Positions 54,324 through 61,674 of a stretch of 64,000 bases of DNA are shown piece after piece (position 1 is the first letter of the stretch; every line of letters starts with the position of its first letter). The notes under the pieces were generated by a model. That model did no database searches. It saw nothing but the letters and a program-made list of their open reading frames with translations, and was not told the origin of the DNA. Origin of the DNA: Sinorhizobium sp. A49 (GTDB taxonomy: Bacteria > Pseudomonadota > Alphaproteobacteria > Rhizobiales > Rhizobiaceae); NCBI RefSeq assembly GCF_002002725.1, contig NZ_MUNW01000031.1, positions 40,959 to 104,958 of the forward strand, given 5' to 3'. The translations under genes were made by a program, and so were the position numbers.

Positions 54324-54869
54324 ATGCCGTCAGTCAGCAATTCCCCGACTTTGATTGCTCAGGAAACGCCAAGTTGGTGCTTCGCTGCAGCCGAAGTGAT
54401 GGTGCGGCAATATTACGGTTTGCCGCAGATGTCACAGTACGAAATAGCACGGGCTAGCACCGCTGCGCTTGCGGAGGCCGACTTGAGCCTCGGTGAAAAG
54501 TGGGACCTGGCTCAGGTGCTCGACAGCTCAGCTGACGTCACCGAGGATGTTGGCGAAAACCACAAGAGCAAAATTGTCGAGCTGGTGCGCGGTCAATGGA
54601 ATGCCTTCAACCATGACGCCACTGGCGGGCAATTCAACGCCAAGCCGACCTGGGAGGATGTCAGCGCAGAAATCGATAACGACCGCGTATTCGTCGTGGG
54701 AAGCACGATCCACTACTACGTCGTGTCCGGGTATTCCGATGATGGCAAGGGCAGGAGGCTTTGGGTCCAGGACCCTTGGCCGGCAGGTAGGGGAGGTCAG
54801 AAATCAGTCCTCTTATTCGACGAGTTCTTAGATGCCGAAGGAAAGGTATGCATTGTGTTTCGGCAATAG
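54324..54869 (+). CDS. Papain-like (C39/C70-type) cysteine peptidase
   Basis: A 181-residue cysteine peptidase fold. The oxyanion Gln13 and nucleophile Cys19 lie in QETPSWCFAAAEVMVRQYYG; His130 begins HYYVVSGYSDD; the third residue is Asp150 in WVQDPWP. The spacing and the WCFAA and QDPWP signatures are those of papain-like peptidases related to C39 and AvrRpt2 (C70). No signal peptide is seen. It closes the four-gene block, behind a GGAGG site at correct spacing. A regulatory cleavage of one of the two helical proteins is the simplest guess for its role; it could also be a secreted effector. Confidence 0.82.
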   Translation: MPSVSNSPTLIAQETPSWCFAAAEVMVRQYYGLPQMSQYEIARASTAALAEADLSLGEKWDLAQVLDSSADVTEDVGENHKSKIVELVRGQWNAFNHDATGGQFNAKPTWEDVSAEIDNDRVFVVGSTIHYYVVSGYSDDGKGRRLWVQDPWPAGRGGQKSVLLFDEFLDAEGKVCIVFRQ

Positions 54870-54930
54870 TCAGTTGTCGCATTCGAAACCTTCACCGAAA
54901 CCCGTGCGACCGGGCGTTCGACGACATCAT

Positions 54931-54950
54931 CGATCGCTGGTCAGGGCGGG
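54931..54950 (+). repeat. 20-bp direct repeat, right copy
   Basis: An exact copy of 50158-50177, here outside any gene, 62 bp after the peptidase stop. It is preceded by TTCGACGACATCAT and followed by ATGGTGAGG, both similar to the lysR 3' end, so this is a short leftover of a lysR copy. The rest of 54870-55169 shows no gene. Confidence 0.85.
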
Positions 54951-55169
54951 ATGGTGAGGCTGGAAGTCCCACATCTGTGCGCGCCGACAAGGTATTTGCC
55001 GAAACGATTGCAATGCGTGGATACGCGTCACCGCCTAACCTCGTTGAAATTTAAGAGGCAGCATTTTACTGCCGGAAACATCGGCGTCACTGGTTCAATT
55101 CTCATCAAGGCGAGAGATTTGGTGGTCGGCTTTCGGCCAATTGTGGAAAAGCGTGACGTCGCCTAAGGG

Positions 55170-55478
55170 TCAGAGCGCGTCTGGCGAAGTACCGCATAAG
55201 GCTTCGATTTGCCGCAATAGCGACATTGGAACCTCGACTCCTGCCCGGTGGCTCTGCGCTCGCCGACGCGCTGAGGGAAGGCGTACGCCGGCTTGAGATG
55301 TTGCCTCTTTGAAGAATGTTTCGCCGGCGATTCCCGCATCGGTTCCAAAGGCCGCAGGGTCGATCACGACATAAAGCTCACCGCCCGGAGGTGGCCCGCC
55401 GTCGGTTATCCCTATTCGCGTTACCTCCCGGCTGGTCTTCTCGCGAATTAGAGGACCGGCGATCAATTCCACCATCAT
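55170..55478 (-). pseudogene. Ldh-family (malate/ureidoglycolate dehydrogenase-like) 3' remnant
   Basis: About 100 codons read GGELYVVIDPAAFG, ETFFKEATSQAGVRLPSARRR and GVEVPMSLLRQIEAL. This order is the C-terminal end of the Ldh family of NAD-dependent malate/L-lactate/ureidoglycolate dehydrogenases (IDP-x-x-F, then the RLPG-RR-like loop and the final VP helix). The N-terminal two thirds and the catalytic His are absent. It is a truncated remnant. Confidence 0.7.
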
Positions 55479-55930
55479 CGATAGCCGTCGATCTCGACGA
55501 CGGGGAACACCGCTCGGATCACGACATCATGATGCTCTCTTGAGTGAATGGAGACATGACCTTGTCATCCGAAAGGGCAATAATAATGTATTCGGATAAT
55601 GTTTATGGCAATATAAAGAATGTTGATGGCGAGGGATTTAGATTAGCCGGCCAATTGATGCTCCCGTGGGTTTTCGAGAAACTCGATCGCCAGGCAAGCG
55701 CCAGCATTACGATCAGGGTATTGAACGGGCGTCATGGGCACGGCAGAGGCGCATAACATGTTTCTGGGAGTTTCCCGGCCGACATCGCGAAGCGATAACG
55801 GCCCTTCTGGATGAATAACCACCAGCGCATCTCTTCGAGGGTCTGAGCCAAGAGACATGAACGCTGGCGAACACCGCTGCCGCGCTCGTGTTGTGAGGCT
55901 TCCAAAAACCCTGGACACCGCAAGGCGCCG
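55479..55930. other. 452-bp stretch without a recognisable gene
   Basis: Short frames on both strands show no family similarity. A local AT-rich patch at 55580-55640 stands out but carries no identifiable signal. Confidence 0.4.
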
Positions 55931-56776
55931 TTAGAACCCAGCACGTAGAAAGGTCGCGAGTTCGTCTACGAGTTCAGGAGACTTCTGACACACATATACG
56001 CCAAATTCGGCTGTCGGCGCAGGCGGCAGCCCGTACTTTGTTTGGAGGTTTTCGCAATCCGCGGGCAGGCCTTCCTGCAGAAGAAGTCCGATGCCAAGAC
56101 CTGCCCGCAATGCTGAGATCAAAGCCGAGAAGGTCGAGGCTCTGCAGCCCGCGGTCCACTCTATTGCGTCTTCGGCCAAAAGGGCGAACATCCGATCCTG
56201 CCATGAGCAGGAGCCGTCGAAGATGATGATGGGTATGGGGGCGTTTTCGTCCACTTCCAGCATGCGACTCGCGCACCAGATGAGCTGGCGGGAGATAAAG
56301 CCAGTCGGAGTTGTTGAAAAGCGGGCGGGGTCGGCCACGACAATGTCGCTACGTCCATCCACCAGCGACCTTGCGAGGTCTGCCGAATGCGAGGAGTTCA
56401 AATCGATCTCCACCGAGGGGTGACGCCTCTTGAAGTCCGCGATAGCCGAAGGCAGCCTGGTGACGGCGAGATCTTCCACCATACCGAGCCGAACTCTGCC
56501 CGAAAGCTTTTTGCCGACGATTTGCCTGCGCATGTCCTCGCCAAGGGCAATCGTCTTCCTGGCGTAGGCAAGGAAAGTCTCCCCGGCGTCTGTCAGGGAG
56601 ACACCTTTATGGGAACGGACGAGCAGCTGCGTGTCAAGATCCATCTCAAGACGCTGCAATTGCATGCTCACCGCGGGCTGCGTCCGAGCGAGACGATCCG
56701 CGGCTTTGCTGACGGTCCCAGTTTCTGAAACCGCGATGAAGGCTTGCAACAGCCTCGTGTCGAAGTTCAGCTCCAT
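55931..56776 (-). CDS. LysR-family transcriptional regulator
   Basis: A 281-residue LysR regulator with helix-turn-helix region TVSKAADRLARTQPAVSMQLQRLE and an effector domain (GRVRLGMVEDLAVTRLPSAIADF onward). It belongs to a different branch from the two CrgA-like regulators in this window. The ATG at 56774-56776 has AAGGA eight bases upstream. It is divergent from the RidA-aminotransferase-SDR operon, which it probably controls. Confidence 0.93.
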   Translation of the reverse strand: MELNFDTRLLQAFIAVSETGTVSKAADRLARTQPAVSMQLQRLEMDLDTQLLVRSHKGVSLTDAGETFLAYARKTIALGEDMRRQIVGKKLSGRVRLGMVEDLAVTRLPSAIADFKRRHPSVEIDLNSSHSADLARSLVDGRSDIVVADPARFSTTPTGFISRQLIWCASRMLEVDENAPIPIIIFDGSCSWQDRMFALLAEDAIEWTAGCRASTFSALISALRAGLGIGLLLQEGLPADCENLQTKYGLPPAPTAEFGVYVCQKSPELVDELATFLRAGF

Positions 56777-56787
56777 ATAAAACATCC

Positions 56788-56810
56788 TTATAGCTCTCTA
56801 AGAATTATAA
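56788..56810. promoter_or_regulatory. Candidate LysR site in the divergent promoter
   Basis: TTATA-N13-TATAA is an inverted repeat (56788-56792 and 56806-56810) immediately upstream of the lysR start and 67 bp from the RidA start. It is a plausible but unproven operator. Confidence 0.4.
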
Positions 56811-56876
56811 CACTACACAGCATGGCGGTCAGATGACAACCTCCCCTCACAGTAAAAATGGTGACGGAGACCTGTC

Positions 56877-57338
56877 GTGAGCTACAAGGAAAAACTCGAA
56901 AAGTGCGGCGTTAACTGGCCCAGTCTCAGCCGGCCAGATCTCCCCTTCGCGCCGACCAAGCGCATTGGTGACACGCTTTACGTTTCCGGCCAAATCCCGG
57001 AAGTGGCCGACGAAATCGCTTACATCGGCCAGGTCGGCAAGGAAATCGACGTCGAGATGGCGCTCCAGAGCGCGAAGATATGCGCTGCCAACATCGTTTA
57101 CTGGGTCGAAAAAGCGCTCGACGGCGATCTCGACCGTGTCGTGCAAATGGCAAAGATGAATATCTTCATCAACGCCGTTCCCGGCTTCACCGCTTACTCT
57201 CAGGTCGGCAATGGCGCTTCGGAAATCATGAATGCCCTATTCGGCGAGCGTGGGGAGCATGCCCGGTGCGCGCTCGGCATGGGTGGTCTTCCGGCCAATG
57301 TTCCCGTCGAAATCGACGCGGTCTTCCACGTGCGCTGA
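56877..57338 (+). CDS. RidA/YjgF-family protein
   Basis: A 153-residue member of the YjgF/YER057c/UK114 family (LYVSGQIPEVADE, GKEIDVEMALQSAKICAANIV, and GEHARCALGMGGLPANVPVEIDAVF at the end). RidA proteins release ammonia from reactive enamine/imine intermediates, often those made by PLP enzymes. The Arg in the HARCALG segment takes the place of the catalytic Arg. It starts with GTG. A PLP-dependent aminotransferase follows 11 bp downstream, which is exactly the type of partner that would make imines. Confidence 0.9.
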   Translation: MSYKEKLEKCGVNWPSLSRPDLPFAPTKRIGDTLYVSGQIPEVADEIAYIGQVGKEIDVEMALQSAKICAANIVYWVEKALDGDLDRVVQMAKMNIFINAVPGFTAYSQVGNGASEIMNALFGERGEHARCALGMGGLPANVPVEIDAVFHVR

Positions 57339-57349
57339 AGGAGAGCGAG

Positions 57350-58507
57350 ATGCCGCCTGTCATTCACTTCAATCACGCGGGCGCAAGCATCCTTGCTCCG
57401 GAAACAGTCGAATTGATAGTGGCGCATCTCCGCCGCGAAGCGGAACTGGGTCCCATGGAAGCTGGGACGGCCGCCGCTGACCGCTTGGAGGCTGGATATG
57501 CGAGGGCGGCCCGTCTCCTGGGGTGCGCGGCCACGGACGTCGCGTTCGGGACCGGTCACGGTCAGCTTTACGGCGACATCCTCGCTTCGGTGCCGCTCAA
57601 GGCGGGCGACCGCGTCCTGGTAAGCCGCCAGGAGTGGATCGGCAACGTGCTTGCCCTGAAGCATGCGTGCCATGTTTCGGGCGCCTCAATGTCGGTGATG
57701 CCGTGGGATGAAACCACCGCGGTAGACGTCGAGGCGGTGGTGAGGTCTCTCGATCCCGACGTGAAGATAGTGGCGCTTACTTGGGTTGGTGCGAGTGGCG
57801 CTCTTATCAATCCCGCCGAGGCGCTCGGCAAGGCGTTACGCCAAGCGAAATCGGGAGCCTTCTACATGATCGACGCCAGCCAGGCGATCGGACAACTTCC
57901 TGTCGATGTGTCGGAGATCGGGTGCGACGTCCTAGTCGCCTGCGGCCGGAAATTTCTGCGGGGGCCACGCGGAACGGCTCTCGCCTATATCTCGCCCAGG
58001 CTCGCGGTGTCGATGGTTCCGAGGCGCGTGGACGACCGCTCCGCCAAGCTCGACGTCGGGCGCGCGGCCATCCACCAGAGTGCTCAAGCTGTGGAAACCG
58101 CCGAGTTCGCCGTGGCATTGCGCCTGGGGTTGATCGACTCGCTCGAGCGAGCCCTGAGCCTGAATGCGTTCGACACCCGGGTGAAGCTCAACACACTCGC
58201 CACGGAGCTCCGCAACAGGCTCACGGATGTGCCCGGCGTAAACATTCTCGACCTCGGCCGCGACAAGGCCGCGTTCGTGACTTTCGTCATCGAAGGCATT
58301 CCATGCCAGCGGGTGAAGGAGCTTCTCGCAGCCCGCGGGATCACGATCGGAAAGAACGGCGTCGGATACACGCCGTTCGACATGGACATCAGAGGCATCA
58401 CGGAAATCCTGCGAGCCTCGGTCCATTTTGGCAACACTGACACAGACATCGAAAAGTTAGTCCAGGCCGTGCGCGAGATCGCCGCGGAAGCGGCCGAGGC
58501 CGCGTGA
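57350..58507 (+). CDS. Class V PLP-dependent aminotransferase
   Basis: A 385-residue fold-type I PLP enzyme of aminotransferase class V (cysteine desulphurase/isopenicillin-epimerase-like). Asp175 and Gln178 (MIDASQAIGQLP) hold the cofactor, and Lys201 (CGRKFLRGPRG) is the Schiff-base residue. There is no obvious desulphurase Cys loop, so amino-group or racemase/lyase chemistry is more likely. The ATG at 57350 follows AAGGAGAG. Its last bases overlap a GTG that could start the next gene, so it is tightly coupled to the SDR. Confidence 0.9.
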   Translation: MPPVIHFNHAGASILAPETVELIVAHLRREAELGPMEAGTAAADRLEAGYARAARLLGCAATDVAFGTGHGQLYGDILASVPLKAGDRVLVSRQEWIGNVLALKHACHVSGASMSVMPWDETTAVDVEAVVRSLDPDVKIVALTWVGASGALINPAEALGKALRQAKSGAFYMIDASQAIGQLPVDVSEIGCDVLVACGRKFLRGPRGTALAYISPRLAVSMVPRRVDDRSAKLDVGRAAIHQSAQAVETAEFAVALRLGLIDSLERALSLNAFDTRVKLNTLATELRNRLTDVPGVNILDLGRDKAAFVTFVIEGIPCQRVKELLAARGITIGKNGVGYTPFDMDIRGITEILRASVHFGNTDTDIEKLVQAVREIAAEAAEAA

Positions 58508-58527
58508 CGGAAGAGGGAATTGGACAG

Positions 58528-59316
58528 ATGAGCACAGCAAACGTGAAGAAGACCGCACTGGTACTGGGCGGCAGCAAAGGACTGGGTTTCGGCGTAGCTG
58601 AAGCCTTGGCTGACAAAGGGATCGACGTGGCGCTTGTGGGCCGCGACGAAGCGACTCTACGCGCGGCCGAGGCAAAGCTCGAAGGAAAGCCCGGCGTGGC
58701 GATGTCCTTCTCTTGCGACCTGTTGGAGAAGAAGGGCGTGTCCGAACTCCTAGGCTGGGTCGATCGGCATATGGGGCACGTCGACATACTGCTTCTCAAC
58801 GGAGGTGGCCCTCCGCCGTTTCCGGCTTCGAAGTTCGAGGAGGAGATCTGGCTTCAACAGTTCGGTGCGATGTTCCTCAACCAGGTGAGGATTGCGTCAC
58901 ACTTTCTGCCGGGCATGAGGGCTCGGAAGTTCGGCCGCATCGTGGCGGTGTCTTCCACGAGCGTCAGGGAGCCTATCTCTGGGCTGACTGCTTCCAACGC
59001 GTTGCGTTCGGCTCTCGCTGGTTGGGCGAAGACGCTGTCGCTGGAAGTGGCCGCCGATGGGGTCACCGTGAACGTGGTCCTTCCAGGAAGGTTCGCCACG
59101 GAGCGCACCGTGTATTTCGACGCTATGGACGCGGCTGACCGCGGTGTTGATCCGTCCGTGATCGCCGGGGAAAGCCAAGCCGAGATACCGATCGGCCGTT
59201 ACGGGACACACGAGGAATTCGGGGCCGTCGTGGCGTTCCTCGCAAGTGACGAGGCTCGCTATGTCACGGGGGTGGCGATGCCCGTGGACGGCGGCCTTAG
59301 CAGATCGATGCTGTAG
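58528..59316 (+). CDS. SDR-family protein with a non-canonical active site
   Basis: A 262-residue SDR. The glycine motif is VLGGSKGLGFG and the ISS-like strand is VAVSSTSVREPISG. Where the family has YxxxK this protein has TASNALR: the Tyr and Lys are replaced, as in a minor group of 3-oxoacyl-reductase-like SDRs with an SN..R pattern. The PVDGGLSRSML tail is normal. It may bind substrate and NAD without the classical mechanism, or use other residues. The start is ATG 58528 (STANVKKTALVLGG); a GTG at 58504 overlapping the previous stop is possible. It is third in the RidA operon. Confidence 0.88.
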   Translation: MSTANVKKTALVLGGSKGLGFGVAEALADKGIDVALVGRDEATLRAAEAKLEGKPGVAMSFSCDLLEKKGVSELLGWVDRHMGHVDILLLNGGGPPPFPASKFEEEIWLQQFGAMFLNQVRIASHFLPGMRARKFGRIVAVSSTSVREPISGLTASNALRSALAGWAKTLSLEVAADGVTVNVVLPGRFATERTVYFDAMDAADRGVDPSVIAGESQAEIPIGRYGTHEEFGAVVAFLASDEARYVTGVAMPVDGGLSRSML

Positions 59317-59332
59317 TTCGAAGGTGCGGGAA

Positions 59333-59823
59333 ATGGAACTCGAAGATCTTAGGACGAAGTACTCCGGCGCTACTGGCGGCGCGATTCATGATCCGGCGTT
59401 GAGGGCGGTCGCGGACGGTTTTTTTACGGGCGATCGCAGAAGATGGCCCTTTGAGGGCGTTCGGACGTTCCTCGACGCGCCCTATGTTGAGGACGCCGCC
59501 AAAGCGCTTTTCTCCGGTCAGACGATATCGGGCATCGACGTAGCTCTCTCTCGGGGTCAGGAACAGGGCCGGCTCGCGCCTGGGTCCCAAGGCGGTTCGG
59601 CAGGTCGAGCGCGTCGGACCTTATAATCGGGTGCTCAAGGCGGCCCCGTCAACCGTGCTGAGAGTTGCCGACATCGGCGACTTCCCGATGAGGAGCAGGT
59701 TCGACCTGGAAGGCTGCCACGCCGACATCGAGGAGTTTTTCGGTTCACTTGCCGCAAGCGACTTGGTGCCGCTTGCGGTGGGGCGGTGACCATTCCATCA
59801 CCTTCGAGAACGACACGCCCTGA
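59333..59823 (+). pseudogene. Arginase/agmatinase-family gene with frameshifts, truncated
   Basis: It starts at ATG 59333 with DLRTKYSGATGGAIHDP, then EGVRTFLDAPYVEDA and GIDVA. The frame shifts near 59565 to GSRLGPKAVRQVERVGPYNR and VLRVADIGDFPMRS, and shifts again near 59788 to give GGDHSITF before a stop at 59821. GGDHS is the first manganese-binding motif of arginases and agmatinases; the later DAH and DxD metal motifs are gone. Together with the aminotransferase operon it once formed a nitrogen-compound pathway. Confidence 0.85.
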
Positions 59824-59840
59824 CACCCAAGCGCGCCGGA

Positions 59841-60011
59841 ATGGTCGGTTATTCCGGGCTTGACGGCGCGGGTCTGTTCGGCTCGATCTCGGCCGCCCTG
59901 TCGCTGCAAACAACAAAGAGCTGGTCGATCGATACCGGGTTGCTGTTCGATATCGAAGGCGACGGTGAAAAGTCAGTGGGAGCGAAGGTTGGCATCAGCG
60001 GCCGCATGTGA
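59841..60011 (+). pseudogene. Possible outer-membrane beta-barrel C-terminal fragment
   Basis: 57 codons from an ATG read GYSGLDGAGLFGSISAALSL, SWSIDTGLLFDIEGDGEKS and VGAKVGISGRM. The alternating polar/hydrophobic strands and aromatic spacing resemble the last strands of an autotransporter barrel. There is no ribosome site, and the piece adjoins the broken arginase gene. The identification is by pattern only. Confidence 0.35.
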
Positions 60012-60116
60012 TGGATGTCGGTCGCTTTGGCATGCCCTGATGGCGTTCGGCAGCGGGTGAGAACCGATCATGCTTTGGCCCGTCGGCATTCCTTCCTAAT
60101 TCCAACGCGTTCCACC

Positions 60117-60740
60117 TTAGCGCCGAGGACCAGAGCCGCGGGCTTTGGCTATGGCGCTCTTGAGCCCTTTTTCATCCAGAACGCCTGGAATGATCGCCGA
60201 ACCGATGACGAAAGATGGCGTGCCGGCGAAATTGAAGGCGAGAGCCTGATTGTAGTTGCGGTCGAGCAGGCCGGAGATCTTGGCATTGTGCGCGTTCACG
60301 GCTGCAGTGAGCTCTTTCATCGAAAGACCGGCGCCTGTCAGTGCCTTTTCGATGTCGTCATGCGAGAGTTTCGCCTTGGTTTTCATCAGGGCCTCCATAG
60401 CGGGCCGATATTTGCCAATTTGGGCGGCTCCGAGCACCGCCTGTGCGGCGAAGACGGAGGCATCGCCGAAAATCGGCCAGTCCTTCAGCACCAGTCGCAC
60501 ATTGCCGTCAGCCTTCACCACTTTTTCGACCGTAGGGTGCACCTTCTTGCAGTAAGGGCACTGGTAGTCGAAGAATTCGACAACGGTGACATCGCCATTT
60601 GGATTGCCGAGGACGGGCGCGTCCTTATCGAAAAACACCTCCTCCTTGGTCAATTGCTGGGCGAAGGATGGTCGATCTCCGACAAGCATTGCGGCAGCGG
60701 TTGCGAACGATGTGGTCAGAACGGTTCTGCGGGTGAGCAT
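60117..60740 (-). CDS. DsbA-family periplasmic disulphide oxidoreductase (ScsC/BdbD-like)
   Basis: A 207-residue exported thioredoxin-fold protein. The signal is twin-arginine-like (TRRTVLTTSF, ending SFAQQ), the active site CPYC (Cys61, Cys64) is in FFDYQCPYCKK, and the cis-Pro loop is GTPSFVIG. The ATG at 60738-60740 follows AGGGAGA; a long upstream extension is not coding. With the TlpA-like and DsbD genes on the same strand it forms a periplasmic thiol-redox set like ScsBCD, which protects proteins from copper and oxidative damage. Confidence 0.92.
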   Translation of the reverse strand: MLTRRTVLTTSFATAAAMLVGDRPSFAQQLTKEEVFFDKDAPVLGNPNGDVTVVEFFDYQCPYCKKVHPTVEKVVKADGNVRLVLKDWPIFGDASVFAAQAVLGAAQIGKYRPAMEALMKTKAKLSHDDIEKALTGAGLSMKELTAAVNAHNAKISGLLDRNYNQALAFNFAGTPSFVIGSAIIPGVLDEKGLKSAIAKARGSGPRR

Positions 60741-60849
60741 CAGATTTCTCCCTGTGCGAATTGATTGGGGCCGAGAACGACGCGCGAGCCGGTGGCGCGA
60801 ATGAACGAGCGACGCAGGAAAATGGCGGAAGTCAGAAAAACCAGAGCTC

Positions 60850-61674
60850 TCATTCTGTGTGTTTCCGGTCCTCAGATGAAAGGGTGGTGACCCGCTCGGC
60901 GATGGTCTCGCGGGAGATTTCGCCGAGATGGGTGGCGGCGAGCGTGCCATCCGGGTTGATGAAAAGTGTGGCGGGCAGGCCGATTGCGGCGTAGTGGCGG
61001 GATAGGTCGGAAAACGGGTCCAGCAGGATGGTTTCCAGATCGACGCCGGTTTGGCGCAGATAAGCCGCTATCACTTCGCGGCTTTCTCCCTGATTGGCGA
61101 ACAGAAAGTCGACCTGCGGATTGCTTCCGGCCATCTCCGCCATCATCGGCATTTCCCGCCGGCAGGGCGGACACCAGCTGGCCCAGAGATTGAGAACCGC
61201 CGGGCGGCCCTTGCGGTCGGCGAGCGCAAGGGTCTCGTCTGTTGAAAGAACGGTATAGGACGTTTCCGGGGCGCGGGGTGCAACGCCCCCATCGATGAGG
61301 GTGGTAACGACGATCCAGACGAAGAGACCACCCGCGAGCGGGACGATCGTCCAAGGGGCAATTCTCGGGGCGTTTCGCCAGAGCACCAGGGTGGCGAGGA
61401 GAACGCCGACAAGACCACCCGTCGGGGAAAATCCGCCCTGCCAGATGGCGAGCGCACGCAAGGGCTCCCGCAGGAAGCTCTCGGCATGCATGAGCACATG
61501 TCCCGCCCGTGCGCCGACAACGCCGAAAAGCGCCGCGGCAGTCGTCCAGGTGCCAAGCCGGTTGTCGACGCGGGCGGCAAGCAGGGAGCCGACCACCATG
61601 AAGACGATCAGGCCGGCGATCACCGAAAATCGATCTGCGGAAAACGCGAAGGGACCTATCGCAATGGCATTCAT
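60850..61674 (-). CDS. Lgt-like membrane domain fused to a TlpA-type thioredoxin
   Basis: A 274-residue fusion. Residues 1-130 form four membrane helices with a small Lgt-like pattern (ARAGHVLMHAESFLREPLRALAIWQGGFSPTGGL). Residues 138-274 are a TlpA/ResA-type thioredoxin domain with WASWCPPCRREMP (Cys168, Cys171) and GLPATLFINPDG. The core Lgt catalytic arginines are reduced, so lipid transfer is doubtful; the N-terminal part probably anchors the thioredoxin. The start overlaps the stop of dsbD (ATGA), so it receives electrons from DsbD and corresponds to ScsD. Confidence 0.87.
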   Translation of the reverse strand: MNAIAIGPFAFSADRFSVIAGLIVFMVVGSLLAARVDNRLGTWTTAAALFGVVGARAGHVLMHAESFLREPLRALAIWQGGFSPTGGLVGVLLATLVLWRNAPRIAPWTIVPLAGGLFVWIVVTTLIDGGVAPRAPETSYTVLSTDETLALADRKGRPAVLNLWASWCPPCRREMPMMAEMAGSNPQVDFLFANQGESREVIAAYLRQTGVDLETILLDPFSDLSRHYAAIGLPATLFINPDGTLAATHLGEISRETIAERVTTLSSEDRKHTE

